From: Candidatus Saccharimonadota bacterium
GTDB lineage: Bacteria; Patescibacteriota; Saccharimonadia; Saccharimonadales; UBA4665
Assembly (NCBI GenBank): GCA_016789655.1
Contig: JAEUQV010000100.1
Location: forward strand, 1 to 32,154
Direction: 5' to 3'
DNA: 32,154 nt
Shown here: one piece after another, positions 6,482 to 14,001 of the stretch
Layout: each line of letters begins with the position of its first letter
Position numbering within the stretch: the stretch's first letter is position 1
Notes under the pieces: model-generated
Databases searched by the model: none
What the model was told of the DNA's origin: nothing
What the model saw: only the letters and a program-made list of their open reading frames with translations
Position numbers and translations under genes: made by a program

Positions 6482-7549
6482 ATGATTGAGTTTGGTTCAG
6501 ACATCCCGCTTGCGTTTGACGGCGACTTTTACGGTTCTGGCAGTACCTATGCCCCAACCCTAGTTGCAGCTCGGGGTACTGTAAGGTTTGGCCGGACTAA
6601 GCTTGAGTCACCTGACAGCAACGATACGGTTATTGGTGAAAGTATACGGCAGCTGAGTGCGCCGCAACATCTTCCCGAAGAAGATGGCTACACCCTTGAA
6701 CTGCTCGAAGGCATGCCAAACGGAGCAGATCAAACCAACCAAGAACTGTTTGTTACAACTTCAAACGGCGGTATACATGTAAACCTTTTTGAAGTAGCGG
6801 TGCGGGCCGCTATAGCCGCGGGCCAAGGCAGACAGCTACGCTATTTTGCACCGCAGGGTAACAGCGGCACGCATGGTATTGGTCTAGACGAGTGGCGTGC
6901 CTATGCACAAACCGGCTCCTGGCTGCGGGGAAGCGGCGATACGCTTTGGCCGTCGGGTTTTATCCAGGCAGTGGCCAAAACTGTCGGCCAACCCGCAGTA
7001 CTCAGTGCAACCGGCCATGGCGGGATTGTTACTACTGCGCTTGCAGCTACCTTGCCAAGAGGTAGCGTCAAGCAAATTATACAAATGGATCGGCTAGGTT
7101 TAGTGCCAACGCCTCTTACTGGGCAGTTGCGCGACCAAGGCCAAAAAACCGAGGGGGTATCGTACGAAACGAATGATCCGCGTGACTACGCATCCGCTCA
7201 CAGCCGCTGGCTTCTCGTTGAAAACCGAACAGACAATTTCCGGAGATTACCACTGCCGTTCAATTCACTAACTGCGGTTATGGCGAACCCACTTGCAACC
7301 AGGCATGCAGGTAGCACTATAGAGCGTGATTTTAGGCAAGCATTGGTGCGGCAGCCCGAAGCAGCGGTAACGTTTGTGGTGCCCGGTGCTGACTTTCATC
7401 CAGATATATCCGTACGGCTAGGGGCTTTGTCTAGAATGACCGAGGCGGCTGTGCGAGCTATAGTACTTCCAGGCGAATCGCGGAACTCACTAACGCACAA
7501 ACCGCTTTTGGCCATGGCGGCAATGTATGCGGCGCAAAGTGAAGGCTGA
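6482..7549 (+). CDS. Unknown 355-aa protein, possible alpha/beta-hydrolase-like fold
   Basis: No family is recognised with confidence. No signal peptide or membrane span is visible, so it is probably cytoplasmic. The middle (RQLRYFAPQGNSGTHGIGLDEWRAY, then AVLSATGHGGIVTTALAATLP) resembles the strand-elbow-helix of alpha/beta hydrolases. However, the elbow reads GHGGI, with no Ser, Cys or Asp where the nucleophile would sit. A later VVPGADFHPD could carry an acid and a His. If the fold guess holds, the protein is a non-catalytic or divergent member. It has its own promoter (TTGACA/CATAAT) with the start codon 8 nt after the -10, and no SD. It stands alone between sodX and the KGG gene. Confidence 0.65.
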   Translation: MIEFGSDIPLAFDGDFYGSGSTYAPTLVAARGTVRFGRTKLESPDSNDTVIGESIRQLSAPQHLPEEDGYTLELLEGMPNGADQTNQELFVTTSNGGIHVNLFEVAVRAAIAAGQGRQLRYFAPQGNSGTHGIGLDEWRAYAQTGSWLRGSGDTLWPSGFIQAVAKTVGQPAVLSATGHGGIVTTALAATLPRGSVKQIIQMDRLGLVPTPLTGQLRDQGQKTEGVSYETNDPRDYASAHSRWLLVENRTDNFRRLPLPFNSLTAVMANPLATRHAGSTIERDFRQALVRQPEAAVTFVVPGADFHPDISVRLGALSRMTEAAVRAIVLPGESRNSLTHKPLLAMAAMYAAQSEG

Positions 7550-7667
7550 GCTTACAAAGGGGTTCTAGGCGGGTATAGTCCATAATAAATGTTAGATTTC
7601 TCATAGTACTCTCAGTGCTGCTACGGTATGCTTAGAACTGAATATTACCAAGGAGATTGAGCATACT

Positions 7668-7883
7668 ATGGCAGAAGAAAAGAAAGGCAAGGGGTGGCAC
7701 GGAGATCCGGCGGGGCATGCCGCAGCTGGCAGCAAAGGTGGCAAGCTGAGTTCGGGTAACTTCAAAAATGACCCTAAGCGAGCTGCAGAAGCCGGCAAAA
7801 AAGGCGGTAGTGTGAGCCCTGGAAACTTTAAAAACAATCCAGAACGTGCGCGTGCGGCTGGTCGTAAGGGTGGCAGTAAGTAG
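7668..7883 (+). CDS. KGG-repeat stress protein
   Basis: The 71-aa hydrophilic protein has three tandem copies of the KGG motif (AAGSKGGKLSSGNFKNDP, AEAGKKGGSVSPGNFKNNP, ARAAGRKGG). This is the repeat of plant LEA-like and bacterial general-stress proteins (GsiB, YciG). It lacks hydrophobic segments and is probably disordered. Related proteins accumulate under desiccation, heat or starvation and are thought to protect macromolecules. The start ATG at 7668 has AAGGAG 12 nt upstream, a slightly long spacing. The protein is very basic and could bind nucleic acid. Confidence 0.88.
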   Translation: MAEEKKGKGWHGDPAGHAAAGSKGGKLSSGNFKNDPKRAAEAGKKGGSVSPGNFKNNPERARAAGRKGGSK

Positions 7884-7886
7884 GGG

Positions 7887-7975
7887 GTTAGGAACTAGCA
7901 ACTAGCAACTAGGGGTTAGGAATTTGGCAACTGCAGTTAGAATGGTAGCTGGTTGCTATTTGCTTGTTCCTAATT
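7887..7975. repeat. Heptanucleotide repeats in inverted arrangement
   Basis: From 7887 the sequence reads in 7-base steps: GTTAGGA, ACTAGCA, ACTAGCA, ACTAGGG, GTTAGGA, then degenerate units. The bottom strand at about 7940-7975 reads ACTAGGA, ATTAGGA, ACAAGCA, AATAGCA, so two tracts face each other and could fold back in RNA. The tract follows the KGG gene directly and may act as its transcript end. Confidence 0.65.
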
Positions 7976-8064
7976 CCTAGTAGCTACCCCCAAATTCCCA
8001 ACCGTGTGCGAATAGTCACAGCGTATCTGTGAACTACCTTACTGTGTTAATTACAAACGTAACG

Positions 8065-8070
8065 TATAGT
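8065..8070 (+). promoter_or_regulatory. -10 box upstream of the 44-aa gene
   Basis: TATAGT lies 27 nt before the preferred ATG at 8098, leaving room for the SD GGGAGG (8085-8090). Confidence 0.4.
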
Positions 8071-8097
8071 TACAGATGTCATGCGGGAGGAATGCGT

Positions 8098-8232
8098 ATG
8101 AAAGATACATCGGGGGTATTCGATCTACACACACGGAGCAGCCAAGAACTGCGAGCGGTCGTGCAGCGCTTCGAAGCTAAATGGGAGTTACGGCGTCGCA
8201 GAGCACACAAGCTGATGGGTATTAGTTTGTGA
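8098..8232 (+). CDS. Small basic 44-aa protein of unknown function
   Basis: I do not recognise this short protein. It begins MKDTSGVFDLHTRSSQEL and ends in an Arg-rich helix (KWELRRRRAHKLMG), so nucleic-acid or membrane-surface binding is possible. Support for its being real: a -10 box (TATAGT), a strong SD (GGGAGG, ending 7 nt before this ATG) and a strong terminator 48 bp after the stop. The ATG at 8092 is only 1 nt from the SD and is less likely. Confidence 0.55.
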   Translation: MKDTSGVFDLHTRSSQELRAVVQRFEAKWELRRRRAHKLMGISL

Positions 8233-8280
8233 GGCATCTCAGTCATAGCTCAGGGAGAAAGTCTATGCTGTCGCTAGCAT

Positions 8281-8310
8281 AAAGAGCCTACTTGCGAGAA
8301 GGCTCTTTTT
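8281..8310. terminator. Bidirectional intrinsic terminator
   Basis: Nine-base-pair stem (AAAGAGCCT with AGGCTCTTT), 10-nt loop and T-run. On the minus strand the same hairpin is also followed by T-rich sequence. It serves the 44-aa gene (+) and pyrD (-), which converge here. Confidence 0.8.
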
Positions 8311-8332
8311 AGTTAGCTTTATAAAAAACATA

Positions 8333-9451
8333 TTATTTCGGATTCATTTTTCGTAAGTTTGATCCGATGGCTTGACTGATGTTCGTGAAGCCATCTTGCT
8401 CAAGGAGTTTAACGAGGTCGCGGTTGATTTGACCTATAAGTTGCGGGCCTTCAAAAATCATTCCGGTTATAAGCGATACCAAGTCAGCCCCTAAGCATAT
8501 TTTGGTATAGGCGTCTTCGGCCGAAAACACTCCACCGACCCCAATTATCACAAAGCGGTCACCGAATGTCTGACGCGTTTTTTTAATGAGTTCGTTGCTC
8601 GTAGTCCATGTCGGCTTACCGCTCAGATTACCCTTTATCTCTGGTGTAAGCTTGTCGTCGGGGTGTACTAAAGAACGATCTTTGACTAGATTGCTAATGA
8701 TGACGCCAGCAATCGAGTGATCGGCAGCCGTCTCGAGCAGCGGTTTAAACTGCTTCCACGAAAGGTCGGCCGGCATTTTAAGAAATAGAGGTTGCCGAGC
8801 GCCAATGGCATCGATGGCGTCTAGCAGTCGGGCAAGCGATGACTTAGTAGTAAACGGCTCGCCATTGCAGGTGTTGGGGCACGAAATATTTAGCGTAATA
8901 ATATCTCCGACACCTGTGGCCTTAAGCACCTCTACGCTGCCCGCATAATCGTCTATTGCTTTTTGCTCGTCACAGACATGTGCGGCATTAGTCATCGCCA
9001 CAGAAATATTGCAGGGGAAATCGGCAAACATTTTTGAGGGGTAGCGCCCTATGCGCTCTGCAACACGCTCGGTGCCCTCGTTGGCCAGGCCTTTATGTAC
9101 TACAAGCGATTTGCTGTGTGGCAGCCGGTAAAACCACGGGTGGGCATTGCCCGGGCATGGTTCGTATGTCACTGAGCCACCTTCCATATGGCCAAACCCA
9201 ACCGCCCTCAGCAGCGGTGGAAGCTCAAAGTTCGTATCGAAGCCTGCCGACAAACCAATCGGGTTTCTAAACCGCACACCAGCAAGCATCTGCGCAAGAT
9301 ACGCCTCATTTTGGTACGACCACAGAGCCCCCAGAGTACCCCGTACTGGCTGCAGCTGCCCAGCGAGTTTACCAGATTTTAGCAAGTGCTCATGCACAGT
9401 GTCTGGATGTATCTTGAACAGCACTTTCTTGATAACAGATCGATACAACAT
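8333..9451 (-). CDS. pyrD: Dihydroorotate dehydrogenase, class 2-like with active-site Cys
   Basis: This flavoenzyme oxidises dihydroorotate to orotate in pyrimidine synthesis. The preferred start (9451) gives 372 aa beginning MLYRSVIKKVLFKIHPDTVHEH, which aligns with the N-terminal helix of class 2 enzymes such as E. coli PyrD ([20 protein letters not shown]). A -10-like TATAGC ends 7 nt upstream. In-frame ATGs at 9481 and 9520 would add residues the family lacks. FRNPIGLSAGFD, NISCPNT, GVIISNL and IIGVGGVFSAEDA mark the FMN barrel. Oddities: the base position is Cys (NISCPNT), as in class 1, where class 2 has Ser. GFDTNFE has Thr where E. coli has the substrate-contacting Lys (GLDKDGE). The electron acceptor is therefore uncertain. 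Confidence 0.9.
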   Translation of the reverse strand: MLYRSVIKKVLFKIHPDTVHEHLLKSGKLAGQLQPVRGTLGALWSYQNEAYLAQMLAGVRFRNPIGLSAGFDTNFELPPLLRAVGFGHMEGGSVTYEPCPGNAHPWFYRLPHSKSLVVHKGLANEGTERVAERIGRYPSKMFADFPCNISVAMTNAAHVCDEQKAIDDYAGSVEVLKATGVGDIITLNISCPNTCNGEPFTTKSSLARLLDAIDAIGARQPLFLKMPADLSWKQFKPLLETAADHSIAGVIISNLVKDRSLVHPDDKLTPEIKGNLSGKPTWTTSNELIKKTRQTFGDRFVIIGVGGVFSAEDAYTKICLGADLVSLITGMIFEGPQLIGQINRDLVKLLEQDGFTNISQAIGSNLRKMNPK

Positions 9452-9552
9452 TCCGCTCGCTATACTTACGCTATATATCATCGTATCAAGCACCTTATCA
9501 CCATACTCACCTTGCGTCAAACAGTCTGACGTATGGGTTGTGTGTAAGGGGG

Positions 9553-9558
9553 TATACT
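9553..9558 (+). promoter_or_regulatory. -10 box upstream of the YegP-like gene
   Basis: TATACT in GGGGGTATACTACG lies 75 nt before the ATG at 9634, in the divergent region shared with pyrD. No clear -35 is visible. The transcript would have a leader of roughly 70 nt. Confidence 0.4.
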
Positions 9559-9633
9559 ACGCCTATCTTGTATCTTGCACTTTTTGTGTGAAGCGTGCAT
9601 GATAAAAGGGCAAAACCAAAGGAGGAGTTATCT

Positions 9634-9810
9634 ATGGCAAAATTTGAAGTGTATCCAAGCAAGAATGGGTACCGCTGGCGCCTTAAGGCTGGCAATGGTG
9701 AAGTAGTTGCCACCGGTGAAGAGTATTCATCAAAAGATGGTGCCAAGAAAGGCTGCGAAGCAGTCGCTCGTGCCGCAGCTGATGCAGATGTGGTCGAAGT
9801 CGACAAGTAA
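9634..9810 (+). CDS. YegP/DUF1508 family protein
   Basis: The 58-aa protein is a single DUF1508 repeat: FEVYPSKNGYRWRLKAGNG, EVVATGEEYSSKDGAKKGCEAV and a short acidic end. E. coli YegP has two such repeats. The family is a small alpha/beta domain of unknown biochemical role, often linked to stress. The ATG at 9634 has a strong SD (AAAGGAGGAG) at good spacing; the in-frame ATG at 9595 lacks one. It is monocistronic, with its own promoter and terminator. Confidence 0.9.
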   Translation: MAKFEVYPSKNGYRWRLKAGNGEVVATGEEYSSKDGAKKGCEAVARAAADADVVEVDK

Positions 9811-9833
9811 ACTCTTGCGAGCAGTTTTACCAA

Positions 9834-9866
9834 AAATGCCTCGGCCTGACTGGGGCATTTGTTTTT
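9834..9866 (+). terminator. Intrinsic terminator after the YegP-like gene
   Basis: AAATGCC pairs with GGCATTT, extended by one G-T and one C-G pair, with a 9-nt loop followed by GTTTTT. Confidence 0.75.
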
Positions 9867-9886
9867 GCGGATGGCGCACTTGGCTT

Positions 9887-9892
9887 TAAACT
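9887..9892 (+). promoter_or_regulatory. -10 box of the 5-formyl-THF cyclo-ligase gene, leaderless type
   Basis: TAAACT ends 6 nt before the ATG at 9899. A weak TTGCGG-like -35 lies about 16 bp upstream, within the end of the preceding terminator region. Confidence 0.45.
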
Positions 9893-9898
9893 GATCTT

Positions 9899-10387
9899 AT
9901 GGACTTAAAAAATACACTGCGGCAGCGGCTTTTGCAGCAGCAGGCAAATCTACCAACCGAGACTGTTCGGCAGGTTAGTTCGCAGGTGGCAGCGCATGTC
10001 ATGGAGTATCTTGACCCTGCAGGACTACGCAGCGCGCACCTCTATACGGCGGTTACCTCCCGCTGCGAAATAGACACAAACGTTCTGGCAGAGGCCATGC
10101 GGAACACTTGGCCAGAGATGCACATGGAGTTTGGTATAGCTCGGTCCGATGCACCGTTTCCTACGCAGACATTCGACATCATTTTCATCCCGATGCTCGG
10201 TTTTGACAGATACGGCTTTCGCTTGGGAATGGGCGGCGGCTGGTATGACCGCTGGCTGGCGGCGCAGCCCCATGCTCTCAAAATCGGTCTCGCCTATGCT
10301 TCGGCCGAAATAGACCATCTCCCTCACGACCATTATGATATCCCTATGGATATCATAGTCACCGAAACCGGCGTCCGAGAATTTTAG
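9899..10387 (+). CDS. 5-formyltetrahydrofolate cyclo-ligase
   Basis: The enzyme converts 5-formyl-THF plus ATP to 5,10-methenyl-THF, returning stored folate to the one-carbon pool. The 162-aa protein carries the family signature IIFIPMLGFDRYGFRLGMGGGWYDRWL, in which the Gly-rich loop and basic residues bind ATP and folate. The N-terminal LRQRLLQQQANLP helix is also typical. The length is slightly under the 180-200 usual in bacteria. No SD is present; a -10 box lies 6 nt upstream. The stop codon overlaps the stop of the convergent ABC-transporter gene by 4 bp. Confidence 0.92.
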   Translation: MDLKNTLRQRLLQQQANLPTETVRQVSSQVAAHVMEYLDPAGLRSAHLYTAVTSRCEIDTNVLAEAMRNTWPEMHMEFGIARSDAPFPTQTFDIIFIPMLGFDRYGFRLGMGGGWYDRWLAAQPHALKIGLAYASAEIDHLPHDHYDIPMDIIVTETGVREF

Positions 10388-12186
10388 CCATTTATTTGCG
10401 ATTCGAACATCGTGAAAAAATGCCCCTGTTTGGCAAGTAATTCATCGTGCGTGCCTGATTCTACGAGTTTGCCTTCTTTCAGTACGTAAATGGTATCAGC
10501 CTTTTTGATGGTTGAAAGGCGGTGGCTTACGGTTATAATTGTGCGGTCGCGGCTACTAAAAAGCCGCTTAAAAATGCGCGCTTCGGCAAGGGCGTCGATT
10601 GCAGAAGTGGGTTCATCCAGAATGATTATGGGCGCGTTACGGTAGAAGTTTCTAGCAAGAGCCAGTCGCTGCCATTGACCGCCAGAAAGGTCGGCTCCCT
10701 TCGTGCCGTCATCACTCTCCATCCAGTTGTTGACGTATGAGTCGATGCCTTTTTCGAGTTTATGGACAAAACTGGCCGCCTCGGCATGCGTGAGCGCTTG
10801 TTCGAAGTTTGTATGATCGTATGGCGCCTCGACATCGCCGTATACCACATTATCACGCGCCGTAGCGAACCCATAGCGTATAAAGTCTTGGCCGAGCACG
10901 CCTAAGTGCTTATGCCACGTTTCGATCTGGACCGTGCTGAGATCTTGGCCGTCAAGCAAGAGTACACCCTCTGTTGGTCTATAGAGTCCCGTCAGCAGTT
11001 TGACGAGAGTCGTTTTGCCGGCTCCATTTTCGCCGACAATAGCAACGTGCTGGTGTTTGCGTATGGTTAGGGTGATACCATCGAGAACCGGTGACTGTTT
11101 GCCGGGATAGGTAAAACTAACTTGCTGCAAGTGAATTTCTTGTGGTGCTTTGGATAGCTTGGTGCCTGTAGGATGACTGCGCGGTAGCTGCATAAAGCGT
11201 TGATAGTCGAACAGATTCGCGACATCCTCATCGATGCTGCTAATGGTTGTAACAAGCGAGCTAGCGCTGCCTATAGCCCGCGATACAATCTGTTGCACAT
11301 ACACGAACTGTCCGAGTGGTTGCTGACGGGCGATAATCTGTAGGGACACCCATATAAGAGCTCCAAGCTCGGCAGCGGCTTCGAATGTGTTAGCAAGCAG
11401 TCCGACTGGCAGCGCCTTTCCTTCTATGCTGATCCGTTCGCGTTCTGCTTTATCATGGAGATGTATGCGCAGCTGCAGCAGATGCTTAACCATACCGTAT
11501 ATCCGCAGCTCGCTTATGAGATCGGGCTGCATCATTTGCCACTCAATGATGTTGAGTGCGCGGCGAGTATCGACATTGTTGTTCCAGTTTTCTACCTGGC
11601 GTCTCGCTAACCAAAATTGCACGCCTACGCCGGGTAGCAGCCCAATGAAAATAAAACCAGCTAGCCACCGGCTTACTGCTGCCAATGCGATGACGGCCGT
11701 AAGTAAGGCAATGACCTGTGAAATAACCTGCGCAACTCTATCGAATACCCAGGCAAAAAACTGCGAGAACTTCTGAGCCTTATCATACAAATCGGCAGTG
11801 TCTTTATCGTCATAGCGCCAAAAGTCCAGCGACAAAAATTGCTCGAACATCTGGTTGCTTACTTTTGTTTGCACAATATGCCGCATCTTGGCCTGTATGT
11901 AATTATCGAAGCTATTCCACACGGTCAAAATGAGACCAAGGAGGGCGGTAATAATGACGTATGTTAGGACTTGGTTTTTAGCATTTACATCTCCGCCATA
12001 GGCAGCTGCAAGTGCGGTAGTGGTTTGGGCTGCATAATAGGTAGTGACGAGTGGCAAAACAGCAGTAATAATAGCGCCAAACAGTTTGAACAGTACAGCG
12101 CCGGGTGCTGTTTTAAAGGTTAACTTAGCTACCCCGAAGATGGCGTGTATCTGCTCGCGTAGGCTCATTTTTGCTGGTTTGCTCAT
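10384..12186 (-). CDS. ABC exporter half-transporter (fused membrane and ATPase domains)
   Basis: The 600-aa protein has an exporter-type membrane domain (about 25-310) with several hydrophobic spans, then a full ATPase domain. The ATPase shows Walker A GENGAGKTT (385-393), signature LSGGQ (500-504), Walker B IIILDE (520-525) and switch His 555 in SHRLS. One polypeptide carries one of each domain, so it would work as a dimer. Transported substrate is not deducible; lipid, peptide or drug are all possible for this class. It starts 11 bp after the pgi stop on the same strand, so the two are probably co-transcribed although no functional link is evident. No SD is obvious at the ATG. Confidence 0.9.
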   Translation of the reverse strand: MSKPAKMSLREQIHAIFGVAKLTFKTAPGAVLFKLFGAIITAVLPLVTTYYAAQTTTALAAAYGGDVNAKNQVLTYVIITALLGLILTVWNSFDNYIQAKMRHIVQTKVSNQMFEQFLSLDFWRYDDKDTADLYDKAQKFSQFFAWVFDRVAQVISQVIALLTAVIALAAVSRWLAGFIFIGLLPGVGVQFWLARRQVENWNNNVDTRRALNIIEWQMMQPDLISELRIYGMVKHLLQLRIHLHDKAERERISIEGKALPVGLLANTFEAAAELGALIWVSLQIIARQQPLGQFVYVQQIVSRAIGSASSLVTTISSIDEDVANLFDYQRFMQLPRSHPTGTKLSKAPQEIHLQQVSFTYPGKQSPVLDGITLTIRKHQHVAIVGENGAGKTTLVKLLTGLYRPTEGVLLLDGQDLSTVQIETWHKHLGVLGQDFIRYGFATARDNVVYGDVEAPYDHTNFEQALTHAEAASFVHKLEKGIDSYVNNWMESDDGTKGADLSGGQWQRLALARNFYRNAPIIILDEPTSAIDALAEARIFKRLFSSRDRTIITVSHRLSTIKKADTIYVLKEGKLVESGTHDELLAKQGHFFTMFESQING

Positions 12187-12197
12187 GCACGATAATG

Positions 12198-13826
12198 TTA
12201 CTGTAGCTGCTGCAATGTGCGCAACAGCGTATTTGTCGATGAGTCGTATTGAACTGCTTCAGGGCTACTAAGGTGTTCATAAATATCCCGGGCGAGGACT
12301 TTGCCGAGTTCGACGCCCCATTGGTCGAAACTATTTATACCCCATATAGCGCCTTGCACAAATATCTTATGTTCATACAGCGCAATTAATTCGCCAAGTG
12401 TAAACGGCGTGAGTTTGGGCAAAAGAATCGTATTGCTGGGGCGGTTACCGGGAAACGTTTTGTGGGCTACCAGCGCTTCCGGAACCCCTTCGGCACGGAC
12501 CTCTTCGGCAGTTTTGCCGAAGGCAAGGGCACGGCTTTGGGCTAGTAAATTGGCAGTGAGCTTGCGGTGGTGTGTGCCGCGGCCATCTGGGTCATTGAGC
12601 GACTGTGCAAAACCTATAAAGTCGCAAGGTATAAGACGCGTACCCTGGTGTATGAGCTGATAAAAGGCATGTTGTCCATTTGTGCCAGGTTCCCCCCATA
12701 CGATAGAGCCTGTTTGGTAGCCGATGGGCGAACCATCTTTTCGGACAGATTTACCGTTACTTTCCATATTGCCTTGTTGGAAATACGCGGCAAACCGATG
12801 CAGATATTGGTCATAGGGTAAAATCGCTTCAGTTTCTGCACCTAGGAAATTGCTGTTCCAAATCCCAAGTAGCGCCAGTAATACGGGCATATTTTGTTCT
12901 ACTGGCGCAGTGAGAAAATGCTCGTCCATACTGCTGAACCCACGAAGCAACTCATCGAAATTATCTGGTCCAATAGCTAGCATGATGCTCAAGCCGATAG
13001 CACTCGTCAGGCTGTAGCGCCCACCAACCCAATCCCAAAAGCCAAATGCATTGGCGGGGTCGATACCAAAAGCTGCAACCGCATCGGTGTTGGTGCTGAG
13101 CGCCACAAAGTGTTTGGCGACCGCTGCTTCGTCGTGTAATGCTGCTAAGAGCCATTGTTTCGCAGTGGCAGCATTTGTCATCGTTTCATCTGTCGTGAAC
13201 GTTTTGCTGGCGATAATGAAGAGCGTTTCGGCGGGGTCACAAACACGCAGGGTTTCGCTCATATGGGTGCCGTCTATATTAGAAACAAAATGCACCTCGA
13301 GATCACGCTGGCTATACCATTTGAGTGCTTCTGTCACCATGACGGGACCCAGATCTGACCCGCCGATCCCAATATTGACTATGTGCCGGATAGTTTTGCC
13401 CGTATAGCCACGCCACTCGCCGCTACGAACTTGGTTACTAAACTCGCGCATATGTTTTAGTACGGCATGGACCTCGGGCATAACATCTTGCCCATCGACA
13501 TATACCGGCTGATCGGATTGATGGCGCAGGGCAGTGTGAAGCACCGCCCGATCTTCGGTTACGTTGATCTTTTCACCGGCAAACATGGCGTCGCGCTGTG
13601 CTTCGACATTACATTGGCGAGCTAAATCAAAAAGGGTCGCCAGTATCTGTGCGTCTAGACGATTTTTGGAGTAATCAAGATATATATCACCAGCTTGTAG
13701 CGCAAAACGATTGCCACGTTCAGCGTCAGCGGCAAATAATTCTCTGAATGTTTGCGTAAAGGCATGTTTCTGAGTAGCGAGTTGCTGCCAAGCGTCTGTT
13801 TGTGTAGGATCGAGTGAGTTCGTCAT
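12198..13826 (-). CDS. pgi: Glucose-6-phosphate isomerase
   Basis: Pgi interconverts glucose-6-phosphate and fructose-6-phosphate. The 542-aa protein is of normal length for the large bacterial form and shows [41 protein letters not shown], the catalytic-Glu region [23 protein letters not shown] and the C-terminal signature [13 protein letters not shown] with its active-site Lys. The ATG at 13826 yields [13 protein letters not shown] and follows a TATAGT box by 6 nt. A longer in-frame start at 13910 would lie upstream of that promoter. The following gene on the strand is an ABC exporter 11 bp away. Confidence 0.96.
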   Translation of the reverse strand: MTNSLDPTQTDAWQQLATQKHAFTQTFRELFAADAERGNRFALQAGDIYLDYSKNRLDAQILATLFDLARQCNVEAQRDAMFAGEKINVTEDRAVLHTALRHQSDQPVYVDGQDVMPEVHAVLKHMREFSNQVRSGEWRGYTGKTIRHIVNIGIGGSDLGPVMVTEALKWYSQRDLEVHFVSNIDGTHMSETLRVCDPAETLFIIASKTFTTDETMTNAATAKQWLLAALHDEAAVAKHFVALSTNTDAVAAFGIDPANAFGFWDWVGGRYSLTSAIGLSIMLAIGPDNFDELLRGFSSMDEHFLTAPVEQNMPVLLALLGIWNSNFLGAETEAILPYDQYLHRFAAYFQQGNMESNGKSVRKDGSPIGYQTGSIVWGEPGTNGQHAFYQLIHQGTRLIPCDFIGFAQSLNDPDGRGTHHRKLTANLLAQSRALAFGKTAEEVRAEGVPEALVAHKTFPGNRPSNTILLPKLTPFTLGELIALYEHKIFVQGAIWGINSFDQWGVELGKVLARDIYEHLSSPEAVQYDSSTNTLLRTLQQLQ

Positions 13827-13832
13827 GGTTAC

Positions 13833-13838
13833 ACTATA
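13833..13838 (-). promoter_or_regulatory. -10 box of pgi, leaderless type
   Basis: On the minus strand TATAGT ends 6 nt before the ATG at 13826. No good -35 match is seen. The flanking 13860-13990 is AT-rich and holds no gene. Confidence 0.5.
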
Positions 13839-14001
13839 CACCACATAAAGGTGTGGGTTTGATTGTATGCACATTTCACACACCAATAAATAATGTTGCT
13901 CATTTACCAATTTTTAATTTTCAATTATTTTTCATTAATCATTTATTATGATGCAGTAATAATGCTGCTATTGGCACGTGAATATTAAAAAGTATTATCG
14001 T

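Noticed and set aside
7887-7975. Insertion-sequence remnant
   Set aside because: The 7-base period explains the sequence; there is no transposase fragment or defined terminal inverted repeat.
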